Below, in pieces: positions 46,242-57,780 of a DNA stretch of 64,000 bases. Both the position numbers and the translations under genes were made by a program. The notes under the pieces are model-generated. The model was not told the origin of the DNA and ran no database searches. It worked only from the letters and a program-made list of their open reading frames with translations. Source of the DNA: Nematostella vectensis (Eukaryota > Cnidaria > Anthozoa > Actiniaria > Edwardsiidae); the NCBI RefSeq assembly GCF_932526225.1, contig NC_064042.1, positions 7,247,540 through 7,311,539 of the forward strand, read 5' to 3'. How positions within the stretch are numbered: the first letter of the stretch is position 1; every line of letters starts with the position of its first letter.

Positions 46242-49200
46242 ATGATAGAGTTTTTTAAGGACCACCCCGTCCTCACCGGACTAGCAGTCTGCACAGCAGG
46301 AGCCGCAGCGTTCTGCTATTGCAGAAGTAAATCGAGTGTCGAGGTACGTAGCGTCGTTTTGTGAGAAAAGTGCGTGCGGTGGCGTGTTGCTGTCAATGTA
46401 CAGCATGGTGTTTCTTTAACACTTCTATTTCCTTCGGCTTATTATTTGTTTTGTTGTGATTTTCTAGAGTGATGGTCAAGGAAAAGAGACCAAAGAAGAA
46501 GTACCCGTCGCGGTACAAGACGCTGTCGAAGATGTCTCCGGTGAGTCCCGCCCTTTCGGTTTTATAATTATTTTTAGTATATTTCCCAATTTGATAAAAG
46601 AGCTTCTTTTTCAACGTTCTACAAAAAAAAAATTCTAAATGCATTTAGTTTCTAAATCTTCGTTTGATCAAGATGTCTTTTGTATTAGCGTGTTTTCCAG
46701 CCGACCTTTTGCAAGCGGAGAAGTCTTCACAATGTCGAGAATTGCTTGTTTATCAAGGTATGTGGCTGACTTAATTTTACAAAAAATTGATGGATAATAT
46801 GTTAAGTCTTGACATTCCGTAGCATGTATCTTTTTTGAGTAGCTCAAGTCAATTTGTGAATATTTAGCTAAGAAGAACATACGCCATTCTGTTCCATACG
46901 CCTTTTGCCAAATTCCGATAGTACTCGGATAAATGTTATTTAGCAAATAGATCTCATTTTTTGGAAAAGTACGCAACTTGTTGCGTGACTGTTATTCATT
47001 ACATGCTGTAACGTCATCTGTGCATCTTTCAGAGGACAGACGCGCAAAAAATAAAATCTATTTGTTTTATACAACAATTAAAATGTTATCTTACATTATA
47101 ATCTAGTGTAAGCGTGTGCCCGTGCTGACGCCAAGCGTGCGAGTGTCTTATAACACATGGACCCTAGACCAATCAGAGCGCGCGATTTACTATTGTCGTT
47201 GTACAGATTCCAGTAATGTTTCCTAACGGATGTGCTATGGTTGCTATTATTGTCCTTTCTCTATTCTTATAATCTTTATAACCACTAAGTGATGATGCTT
47301 AACTGTTTTCTCGAATTTGTAGCCCGTTCTTGGGAGCTTTTGCTGCCCAGCTACAAGCAAGTGTTCCCGGAGCTCCACCCCCGGAACCTGCTTAAGATCT
47401 TCATCAAGCCACGACTGCTGATGCCAAGTTAGTGCAATAATGATTATACACTAAATTAATTTAAAACATTTAGCCATCGAACGATAAGGCCTTACTAAAA
47501 TGATATACAGATACTTTCTAAACTTATTAATACATCATCATTTCGCGTCAAACTAAATCAATTTTTTTATTTTTCTTTGTCTCTTTAGTTGTAGTCTTTC
47601 CCGTGGCTGCTCCATGGCAAGCAATCGTTGTCTTTGAGTGTCCCGCTCCCACCGTCGTGCTGGGGGAAATCCTGTACCTGATGTCAGCGGTTACCTTCGC
47701 CGCTCTTATATGCTTTGTTATCAACTTCGTCATGAAGATGCATATCCAGTCGAAGGTCAAATCCCTTCAGGTGAGCGTTTATTAAAGTGTGAAGATTCAA
47801 GAACCACACCTCTACACCAACACGACGGGCAAAATAGCATCTCCAGTTTTATTGTTATACTTGCATTCTTTTTTTTATAATTCTCCCATTAAAGCTGTTA
47901 AATTTCGGGGAATCATTCTGGCAACTGTAATTATTGTTATGTTTGTACTTTCAAACGATTTGTATGGATATAAAACGAGTGTACTTTTCTATTTTCATTG
48001 AAAGAGTGACCCATCGATCACCTTTAGTCTTTGGATTAGGTGCGCTAAACAAAACCATTTCCTATTTGTACAACATGAAAACGATGCCTCGAAAACGTTT
48101 TGAGACGTATTCACAGTTGCGTTTATTGCTCTTACATTCTCAGGGACGCCCTCTTGCCAGCATCACCGAGGTGCACCAGATCCAAGAGGAGAATGGTGCT
48201 TATCCATCTATTGCGTCGACAGACCGCCGAGAGAGTGATGCTCTCGTAACCACCGAGGTGAACGTCCAGCCGTCCTCATCCGTAAAGTCGATTGTGACTG
48301 CATCCTCTACAGGACTCAAGGAGCTCCGCCCTTTTGACCTGCGTGCATCATGGGACACACAAAGCCTCGAGAGCCTAGCAGTTTGTGCATCGCGCCAGGG
48401 GCGTCAGGTCACACTCCATCCCTCACTCGCCGAGTTTCTGAATACGCTGATGAGACCCCTCAGCTTAGAGCTTGAGCAAATGGAGTTTCCGTCATCAGCT
48501 AAAAGACCTGTGCTTGTTACCATGCATGGTAGACATGCAATCATTCGACATCGCGTCAAGGTTCATCTGATGGATTACTGCGCAACAGAACCAGACAACA
48601 TGTCTACCCTCATATCTTCTGTCAGCCAGGTGTCACATGATGAGCATGAGTGGATGGTGGCAGAGATGTCTGAGCACCTTAAAGCTAACACAGTCAGTGT
48701 AACCACTCTGCAACTAGGCCTTGAGGGAATTGGCATGGATTTCATTGATACAACAGCCCGCCCTCTATCAGTGTCTGTATTTGGATGCTTGGAGGGGGAA
48801 GCTCAGGTCGAGACTAAACAAAACCAAGCTTGCATCATGGCGATTGAAGACATGTTCAAGCCGTCCTCGCGAGTGAAACAGATGGTGACGGAATTGCTTT
48901 GCGGTTTCAAGAAGCCTTACCGTCCTCACATTTGTGGATCATTGAAAACTCAAAGTGCTGAGGTGAGTGTTTATTTAATTGGGAAGATTGAATAACAACA
49001 TCCCTACACAAACACGGCGGACAAAATAGCCTCTCCATTATTATAGATTCAAACAGTTATACTCGAATATTTTCATGTTATCATGTTTCCGCTAAAGCCT
49101 GTTTGAATTTATGGTAGCTAATCGAACATTTTAAGTATTTGGACTAGAAGCGCTAAACAAACAATGAATTATTTTTACATCAAACAAACGATGCCACGAA

Positions 49201-52200
49201 AGCGGTTTAAAACGTATTCACAGTTGAGTTCATTGCTCTTATCGTTATCAGGGAGGTCGTCTTGCCAGCATCACATAGGTGCACCAGTTCCAAGAGAATA
49301 CAGGTGCTTGTCCATCTATTGCGTCGACAAACCGCCAAGAGAGTGATGCTCTCGTAACCACCGAGGTGAACGTCCAGCCGTCCTCATCCGTAAAGTCGAT
49401 TGTGACTGCATCCTCTACAGGACTCAAGGAGCTCCGCCCTTTTGACCTGCGTGCATCATGGGACACACAAAGCCTCGAGAGACTTGCCGCTTGTGCATCG
49501 CGCCAGGGGCGTCAGGTCACACTCCATCCCTCACTCGCCGAGTTTCTGAATACGCTGATGAGACCCCTCAGCTTAGAGCTTGCTCAAATGGAGCCTCCGT
49601 CATCAGCTAAAAGACCTGTGCTTGTTATCATGCATGGTAGACATGCAATCTTTCGACATCGCGTCAAGGTTCATCTGATGGATTACTGCGCAACAGAACC
49701 AGACAACATGTCTACCCTCCTATCTTCTGTCAGCCAGGTGTCACATGATGAGCATGAGTGGATGGTGGCAGAGATATCTGAGCACCTTAAAGCTAACAAA
49801 CCCAATGTTTCCACTCTGCAACTAAACCTTGAGAGACTTGGCATGGGTCTTATGGATATGGCAGTCCGTTCTCTATCAGAGACTGGATTTGGTAGCGAGA
49901 AGCAAGAAGCTTGTAAGGAAGAATCCGAGGAGACGAAACAAGACCAAGCTTGCTTTATATCAACTGAAGAAATGTTCTCGCCGGTGAGACAGATGGTAAT
50001 CGATTTACCTTCCGGTCTCATGAAGCCCTACCTTCCTGGCATTCGTGGATCACGGAAAATTCATCTAAACTATGACTATGCCACAGCGCCAGAGCATATG
50101 GCAGCGCTTCCATCGTCTGCCATCCTGCTGTCACAGGATGATCATCAGTATTTGGTAGCAGAAAAGAGACCGGATTGCCTCGATGCAACTCCTGCAACAG
50201 ATCTTGGAAGAGTAGACGCATGTTTACCAGCTATAGCAGTCCCTAATTCAGTGTCTGTGCCTAAGTCAGCTTCGTTTGGGGAGGAACGTCAAGGCGAAAA
50301 CCCTGATCTTAAGCATCATGAATGTTGTGAAGAAGAGCCTCAGTACCCAATGACAGAGACATTACTCAACGGTGTTACTACGCTGGGAACAGATTTTGCA
50401 GGAGATTTACCAGATACACCAGTCCCAGCACCAGTGTATGAGTCTAAATCATCTTCGCTGGGAGAGGAAAGTAAAGGCGAAGACACTGCGCTAGAGCAGC
50501 ATGAATGTTGTGTAAAAGAGCGTAAGAGTTTCATGTCAGAGATGTTACCCGAAGATATCACTGACGGTGTATCTATCAAGTATAAGCAGTATCTCAAAAA
50601 AGACTTAGAGTCGTCAAGTGTAGAAGAACCACAGCTGGTCATTGGAGGCGAAGAGGATCGGGTATCGAAGAATGACAACGATGCTAACCTAGCAACTGAT
50701 GCAGGTGTTGTGCATACTCCAAATGATGGCGTTGATCGGGAGCTTCCCTCGGATTGCACACCTCCCATGTCTACTAATGATGGGGACACTAGCAAAGAAA
50801 ACCAGCAGCTTCTTCATAAATGCGCCCAAGCACAGAAGAAGAAGGCAAAGCGCAAAAACCAAAGACCAAAAACATCTCAACGCAAATCACGGACAGGGAA
50901 ACAAGAGTGTCAGAAGAAAGAAAACGAACCAGAATTATCGGTAATAGGAAAGGAATCCATCCTTCATAACTTCAATGCAGAAGCTATAGTCGAACAAGAC
51001 GTCGTATCTGCTAAGCAATACCCCATGACACAGTCATCAGACGCGAGACCTGATGAAATCAGCCATCAGGCTGAAGAGAGGACTCCTCAAAAGACGCCGA
51101 CAGCTTCTGAACTAGCCGCAAGTATAACGGATGCACAAGAAGGAAAGGTCAAGGGGAGTAATAAGCTAAACGTTCGGACAAAGCAGAGCAAGTCGAAAAA
51201 CACGAATGCAGAGGCTGAATTATTGTCGGTGCAAGGAGTTAAGATCAATCTCCGAGAGAGCAAAAACCAGAACAGAAAGGAAAGCAAAAAAGGGAAGCAT
51301 CGGAACAATCATGTCGATGATTACCCCAGAAAGGGCCACGCCTGTGGAGTAATGGGTAGACCTTCCACGCCTTCCACCACCAAGAGGAGTTCATACGCCA
51401 CAGCGGCCCAAAAGGGAAACAGCACAGGGAGAGAAAACCACAGAGAATCATACCAGATGAATGGTATGGTACAAGATGGTGCAAGATCAAATAATAGGTA
51501 AGAGGCTAAGCAAGTTGATTTTTTTTTTCCGCTGGGTAGGTTTCCCTCGTAGGGATTTGAAAATGAAAAAGATTTATGATCAAAAACCTTATTTCATAAT
51601 ATGAGTAGACCTTGTCTATTAAATAAAATGACAACTTGAGTAGCGTGGATAGCAAAATATAAGAAAAAGGAAGAAATTTGATTGGAGGTTGGAGTGTTGG
51701 ATGGAGGTTGTCTTTCTCACGAGTGCTACTCTATCATCCTGCATTCCTATTTTTGAGCTTTTTGCGCTATGCAGGTTAAACGGCTGAAATGGAGAGCGGG
51801 TGATATAAAGAAAATGCTAAATTGTTCAAAGATCATAAACTAGACGTTTTGTATTTCTGTTAATAGCTTGGATTCACGTGATGCGAAGAGCAGCTCGCGT
51901 CTTCTCGTCAAGGCAAACATGCACCAAGGGGATGCAAGACTTGTCATCCCAGGAGTTCAGTGTTGTTCCATTGCTCTCTGTGCCATCCTCAGGGCGTCCG
52001 GCAAAAGCCCATTGCTCTGGACGCCCGAGGACATGGACGATATAATCCTCACCGGGGACAGAAAACACAGGGAGACTCAAGAGAAGATGAATCGCTCCAA
52101 AACCTCGTTTCTCCACATTGACGAGATAGAGCTAGATATCAAACTACGGGGTCGGCACTTCCACTTGAAGAGAAGTGATGTAATGTGTGGTGACATCATG

Positions 52201-52548
52201 AACGATGGCTCAGACAAGAACAGCCCGCTACCAGGCATTGAGAATAGCATTGAAACTCTAAGCGAGTATGATATGTTTATTGTTAGATATTTATTGTATA
52301 CAATCGCTCTATTTAAGACATCTCAAACATGGTTGTTGTTTGACTCGCATAATCGCGATCAGAATGGATTTAGACATCCTAACGGGAAGGCCGTTCTTCT
52401 CGAGTTCAAGACTCTAAGAAGTGTTGCGTGTTACATCAGGCGGTTCGTGAGTTCCAACGGCTTCAGTGACGAGACGAGTCCACGCCCGCTAGATGATTCG
52501 CAATTGAGCTATGAACTGGCCGGCATAAAGGTAGCAGTGCTTAGCTGA
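46242..52548 (+). CDS. Two-TM protein with duplicated repeat exon and C76-like cysteine protease end
   Basis: Predicted exons: 46242-46343, 46468-46540, 47323-47427, 47589-47770, 48144-48962, 49279-51497 and 51867-52548, all GT/AG with matching phases, 1393 residues. Hydrophobic segments lie at about 10-27 and 121-142. Exons 5 and 6 share a long homologous module (VNVQPSSSVKSIVTASSTG, RPFDLRASWDTQSLE, HPSLAEFLNTLMRPLS, HLMDYCATEPDNMST) with shorter degenerate repeats after it. Exon 6 continues into an acidic then Lys/Arg-rich disordered region. Exon 7 resembles the tegument-type (C76-like) deubiquitinase fold found in herpesviruses and in many invertebrate genomic proteins: HQGDAR with Q1187, GVQCCSIAL with C1199, and WLLFDSHNRDQNG with D1326 and H1328, then GKAVLLEF. 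Protease activity is inference. Exon 6 uses an acceptor just after an in-frame TAG (49276-49278). No other gene of this architecture is known to me. Confidence 0.72.
48963..49278 (+). repeat. Intron 5, a duplicate of intron 4
   Basis: This intron resembles intron 4 (47771-48143): both begin GTGAG[CT]GTTTATT, share a GAAGATT...ACACCA/ACACAA...ACGGCGGACAAAATAGC-like stretch, and end near ACGTATTCACAGTTG. The duplication therefore covered intron plus exon. Its last 27 bases (49252-49278) look like former coding sequence (GGAGGTCGTCTTGCCAGC). Confidence 0.7.
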
Positions 52549-52628
52549 ACCAGGATCCTTTGCGGTTGGCAATTACTGGCGATCCTTTGCTTACTATTCT
52601 TATAATATTGTATATTTTGTATATAGCT

Positions 52629-52634
52629 AATAAA
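52629..52634 (+). promoter_or_regulatory. Polyadenylation signal AATAAA
   Basis: AATAAA lies 81 bp after the stop codon of the full-length membrane/protease gene, a plausible 3' end signal. Confidence 0.5.
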
Positions 52635-53857
52635 ATACGTTCAATATCATCTGTTCTTCCTATATACCCCGTCTGTTGATTAACAGGCTCTCTGGGTAAA
52701 GAAAGGCTCCCTTTTCGCGTGTTTTTCACCCCCCCCCCCCCCCAGTTTTTGAAACCAGTCATTTGGCCCCTACAAGTGTCAGAATTCCTCTATTATTCAT
52801 ACCCAAAATTTATCAAGGGACGGACTATCATAATCAACTAAATGGTTGATTATATGAAAATCAATTCTCATTACTGATAAAACCAAATCCATTTATTTTT
52901 ATTAAAACATACCGACCATTGTATTTTTTAAATGAACTTCTTGAGTCTTGAGAACTTTGTCTATTTTGATTATGTTCGCTCAACAGTGCTATTGCGGGGT
53001 TGGTGTTCAAACGACTGCGCCTGAATGTTATCTGGAAAGTAAATGTCACATTTCACAGAAAAAAGTAAATCTCGAGTTAAACCTAAAACTTTGCGTTTGA
53101 TTTGCCGTATTTTAGTAAATGTGTTCTTCGCACATAACACTTGAGCTGTATTTGAAAAGTTCTACAAATGTAATTGCAATTCTGTAAATTCACATCAAAC
53201 AAATGAGCATTGGCCTTGCATTTAGTTGGAGAGTAAATCTGATAGCACATGATGTTTACATCGCATTTGAAAAGGTTGAAAATCTAATAACAAACTTCGG
53301 GCTCCGTATTAGATTTGCAATGTCGGCAAACATGCGTCAAAAGCGGAATTTACCGGATTTGTTTGACATCTAAATGATTTTCAATTCTAATGTTTACTTT
53401 TTAACAAATACAATCTATGTAAATTCGGAATTAACTTTAGATTTGAGTTAGCTTTGAGGTTGATGTAAATCCGTTTTTTCGTGCAGTGTTTGGAAAAAAA
53501 AAAAAAAAAAAGAGTGCAATTTGGTACGAGCAACCAAAGGCGTGCCTGTCCTTAAGTTGACGATTCCAATTTGACACATTTCAGCTGTGACCAAAATTAA
53601 AGAGGTTGATCTTAGCACGAAACATTTTAGATCCGTCTAAAGCATCAAGTGAGTACATGGTTAGAATATTTCAGCTGAGCAGTTAACTACTGAGAATCGG
53701 CAAGAATTGACACTGATGCTCAGAATCTTGGGATAGCTTCGTCCAAAGGCTTTGCTTTTGCTAGGACAAGTTCTGTGTGGGGATAACTTTCTGCAAACTG
53801 TAAAAAACGCGACGCGAGAGGTGGCAACAGAAGAGTAACTTTGTTCATCCCGTTCTT
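52635..53857. other. Intergenic stretch with probable MITE remnant
   Basis: No gene is seen. A poly-C tract lies near 52729-52743. From about 53045 to 53490 the sequence is rich in TTTGATTT/AAATC phrases, with an end like CGTTTTTTCGTGCAGTG that pairs weakly with CACAGAAAAAAGTAAAT near 53048; this may be a degenerate inverted-repeat element. The E unit at 62620 starts inside the same sequence. From about 53510 it is GPCR 5' flank. Confidence 0.45.
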
Positions 53858-54826
53858 ATGTCAGGAATGGAAGTTAATAACACTACTAGCTTCGGCACAG
53901 GTCTTGTCTGTTCTGGTTATTTGATAACACCATCAGTTATTATAGTCGAGGATCAATTATATCCGAACATTTACATCAGCGTTTTACCTTTCGTTTTCAT
54001 CGCTTTGTCTGCTATTATTCTGAACGGCACGGTTTTGCTGGCCATTGCTAAAACTCCGTCACTCAGAACACCTTCAAACTTAGTAATATTAAACCTAGCA
54101 ACAACTGACTTTGGTTTAGGGATCTCGCTCTTGGTATTTACCTCACCGGCGAAAATAGCTTTCAGATTCTCCGGTGAGGGTGTATATTGCCCGATACTCG
54201 AGATTTCAGAAGCGTCTTTCAACGTTTTGACTTCGGCCTCCTTTTTGACCCTCTGCCTTTCTGCCCTAGAAAGATTCCTATTTGTCAATCTCCATCTTCG
54301 TTACGAATCAGTCGTAACTGTCAAACGGGTTGGGATCGCGATAGGCGGGACATGGGCGGTGTCAGTCCTTGGAAATATTTGGCGTCAGTCCGGTTGGGCC
54401 CAGAAGCAGCTATTTCTATTCATATTGATCGTTGTTGCCTTAGGACTTATCTTGTCTGCACTATGTTATGCGCAAGTACTTTGTGTTTTACGTCGCCATC
54501 AGAGTCAAATTCAAGATCAATCGACGGAAGAACAGAACAACATTTCCAGGAAAAAAATAAGAAAATCCGTTCTAACGTTGGTATTTATCTGGCTCATTTA
54601 TTTGCTTTCTTACACTACACATTTGATATTGTTTATTGTCGTTGTTTTGTACAATCGATCGAAACCGGAAAACCAATTTCTTCTACTAGTCCCGATTGAG
54701 CTCTTACTTACTGGTCTCATTTTTCTGTGTCTCACCGCGAGCCTGAATCCTATTCTGTATTTCTGGAGGTTCACTGAGGTTCGAGCTGCAGCGGTCTCTA
54801 CTCTTAAGTCATTGTTAAGATGTTAA
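53858..54826 (+). CDS. Rhodopsin-like GPCR, intact single-exon gene
   Basis: 322 residues with seven hydrophobic segments and class A landmarks: N56 in TM1 (ILNGTVLL), D84 in TM2 (LATTD), E138-R139-F140 at the end of TM3 instead of DRY, W166 in TM4, and NPILY (297-301) in TM7. TM6 reads FIWLIYLLSYT and lacks the usual CWxP. C111 lies just before TM3, but no partner Cys is seen in the second extracellular loop, as in the melanocortin/adenosine/cannabinoid-like group. A putative N-glycosylation site is NNTT (7-10). It acts at the plasma membrane; the ligand is unknown. Two broken copies (2494, 25912) and a sister gene (63129) mark a local receptor family, typical of lineage-specific expansions in cnidarians. 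Confidence 0.9.
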   Translation: MSGMEVNNTTSFGTGLVCSGYLITPSVIIVEDQLYPNIYISVLPFVFIALSAIILNGTVLLAIAKTPSLRTPSNLVILNLATTDFGLGISLLVFTSPAKIAFRFSGEGVYCPILEISEASFNVLTSASFLTLCLSALERFLFVNLHLRYESVVTVKRVGIAIGGTWAVSVLGNIWRQSGWAQKQLFLFILIVVALGLILSALCYAQVLCVLRRHQSQIQDQSTEEQNNISRKKIRKSVLTLVFIWLIYLLSYTTHLILFIVVVLYNRSKPENQFLLLVPIELLLTGLIFLCLTASLNPILYFWRFTEVRAAAVSTLKSLLRC

Positions 54827-55192
54827 CAAGATTGACTGTAAAAAGACTATTACAGAAATGATGAAGGAGCGGAAAGATGCTTGTATATGAACCTTAATTT
54901 CTCCGCACAAACTCCATTTCTCTTGACGCCAGTAACAGCATCTAGACTGTTATTATCACATCTTAAAACGCTTATCCGCATTGTCACCAGTTTACTTCCG
55001 GTCGATTACGTAACAATCTCCGATGATTTTTAACGGAAACGCGAAAAAAAATTCAAAATATTAAAAGCAGTGTATTTAGAGCGGATGGCCTGTTAAATAT
55101 ATCGGATTCTAATAGATTCTTTTGTCTTGTTTCCGTCGGACCACCGGAAGTAAACTGGTGACAATGCGGCTTTAGTCGCTTATCCACAGTCG

Positions 55193-57480
55193 GAAAGTAA
55201 TTTTTATTTGTCCAAATTTCTTTTTATAGTTAGATTAGATATTAATGTGAATATAATATCAAATCTAATAAAACTGTGAATAGATTTGCTAAGGCCTTTA
55301 ATGCGAATGGATTCTCCCGCCGCAAAACACCGCGCGCAGGCAAACAGGAACGATAGCTAAAATATGTAGATCCCGTAAACAATCATCTTTACTAGAACCC
55401 TTAAACCAACAAGCTGGATCAAGAAATTTCCGGCATACAATATTTCTATGATAGCCTTTGATAGGCTATAGAAATTCATTGTGTTAGTATAAGAACATGT
55501 GAAACTAGTCTAAAAAAAAATCAGTCCGATTGTCAAAACGCCCCAATTTTAAACTAAGCCTGATCTTTGAAATCGTACGTTATTCTTATATACACAATTC
55601 AATGTTGACAGTATAACCACTTGAGTTTTTGTCTTAGACAGAAGTCTATGTCGTCAACAGAATTACTATGCACATCCACACCTCCCTCTACTAGTGGGCG
55701 TACTTTTGGTCTAGATTGTACGCATGCTTGCATAGAAAATCCTCCGGCAATATCTGGAAACAACTTCTTACGTTCAATAGTATGTAAAGCAGAGAAGGAA
55801 AAGAAATAAGAGTCGTAAAAATAGGGCCGTAGCAAGGGTTTGGGCACTGAGGGCACGTGCCCCAAACTATAAGGGAATGACCAATAGGTGCGTGGTTGTG
55901 CCCCCAATATTTTCTTAGTGTTTCTGTATCGTGCCCCCAATAATTTAAGAACTACTACGGCTACGGTAAAATGTTTACCCCTGCGCGTGAAAATAAGGCG
56001 CGGGAAATTGAGGAAGAACATTTATACTTCCTTTTCTGTTCCTATCTCACGTATACCCCTGTGATTTTCGCATGCACGGAAACACTGCAGTCCCAGTCTG
56101 ATTTTACTTCACCCACTTAACCGGTGGCTGCCAAAGCTAATAAGGAAGTCCCATATGCCACTCAAAGTGGCTTAGCAAGCTTTCTTTGTCGTACATATTT
56201 AATGAAAAAATACTCATAAGAAAGAATAACAAGTCGATGTACCTGATACGCCTTCGTATCTCGTGCAAGCTAACGCTTTGAACATCTGTCGCGGGAATCC
56301 TCGCGCCGATAGCAAACTGTACGTAGACAAAGATATTGGATTCTCTGTACAAATACGCCAAAGGACCATTACCCTCCCCCTCCCCCACCTTCATCCCCTC
56401 CCCCCCCCCCCCCCCCCCCATGGGCATCGGGACCTAGGGAAGCAGAAGGACTGGCAGGTCCACGGCGAGCAAGGGAGAGCTACCTACCTAAGTTTAAATT
56501 GGAGTAGGAGCTTATTGAGTGAGGGTTTTTATGGGATGGTTTTTATTGAAAAAAAAGGGAAAGAAGTGAAAAAATTATTTATCTATATTTTCCGTTAACA
56601 CTGAAAAAGATTAATGAAAAAATACGTTTCCGTCGATTACCGAACGCACTGATGAAGAAACCCCCAATAAATTCACCCTTACCTACTCAATCTCTAATAA
56701 ACGCTGTGAAGAAGAATTACGAGGATTTTAATGAATGATTTATATGAAAAACTTTGAAAGTCACAAAGGAACGCATATTTTCAATATTAACAGACAGATG
56801 GGTACTGTGCAGTTTGGGAGGGATAGATATATTTTAAATTTGATCTGGGAAGTTTAAATTTGAGTAGGAGCTAGTTGAGGTTTTGAGTAAGAAAAGAAAT
56901 TAGCCATTGGCACAAACCATATATAATTTACTAATTTCACTATGGAATAAAAATGGAATATCACGAGAGCTAGTGGTTAGAATTCGGTGAATGAAAAGAC
57001 AAAAAACGGTACAATCTTCTTTGAGGCGATCTTCAAGCACTGTTCTCGATGGTGTGAACTGGAAATATGGTCTTTTGTCCAGACTGATTCAAACCTTGAA
57101 GAGTTCTCTTCAAAAAAAGAATAATAAACAACAAGCGAAACGTTCCGAAAAAAAAAAACATTTAATTAATGTAGCGCCTTTCATATCTCGAATAAGTTTT
57201 TCGGTTTTAAAATGATCAAGTAAACAGTTTTACATTTACGAGAAAACACGTTTGCCTTCCTACACGGTGCTCGAGAAGTTTAGAATAGTCTCTTGAGAAG
57301 TTTTAGCGGGGTAAATTGCCGGATGTTTTGGGCTCTTGGGCGTTTCGTTAGCATTTCTCGCATTACTTTAATTGAGTTGTTGTATTAAACGTCGGGAGAC
57401 CTGTGGTCCCAGTAATTGATTAATCATCCGCATGTATAGCATATACATATCATTAATGGCACTAGAAAGACAACACAAGT
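55193..57480. other. Patchwork 3' flank of the GPCR, related to unit A/B/C flanks
   Basis: No gene is supported. 55193-57010 matches 2860-4540 with deletions and insertions, including the GTGCCCCCAATA element and a long C tract (56398-56419) at the place where unit C begins. 57011-57110 matches 19400-19490. 57270-57350 matches 1762-1850, and from about 57434 it matches 5155 onward. The order of these blocks differs from unit A, showing repeated rearrangement. Confidence 0.6.
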
Positions 57481-57780
57481 CTCTAGATTTCATTGAAAAT
57501 GTTCCATAAAATTAAAATGACATTCAATGAGGGATAAAGTTATTTTAGGAAGAAAACAAACTTATCTAAAGGAAGGACCAAAATACCAACAAATTAGCAC
57601 AAAAATACCAAAATAACTTTCATAGTTTTACATATTTTACACTACACATGGCTACTGACATGTGTACCTCTAAAAAAGTTACCAAACCAAAGCAGGAGGC
57701 TGAAGCTTTTCTAGTTGAGTTACTTACTTAAGCTTATACAATATTTTTTTACGAATATTGATGAACGGCATTACTAAAAA

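Larger units (their letters stand above)
41839..48421 (+). repeat. Segmental duplication unit C (partial)
   Basis: Third copy of the middle of the unit, matching A 3949-10804 and B 27367-34178. It begins at a C-rich tract. At 48422 it continues into exon 5 of the full membrane gene where A and B switch to GCP2 sequence. It lacks the palindromic insertion (empty site near 42700) and about 37 bp present in A near 6131-6167. C therefore has the older state at the palindrome site and the complete gene. Confidence 0.9.

Noticed and set aside
54187-54699. 170-codon ORF overlapping the GPCR in another frame
   Set aside because: Shadow of the receptor frame; the same shadow recurs at 63458-63970.
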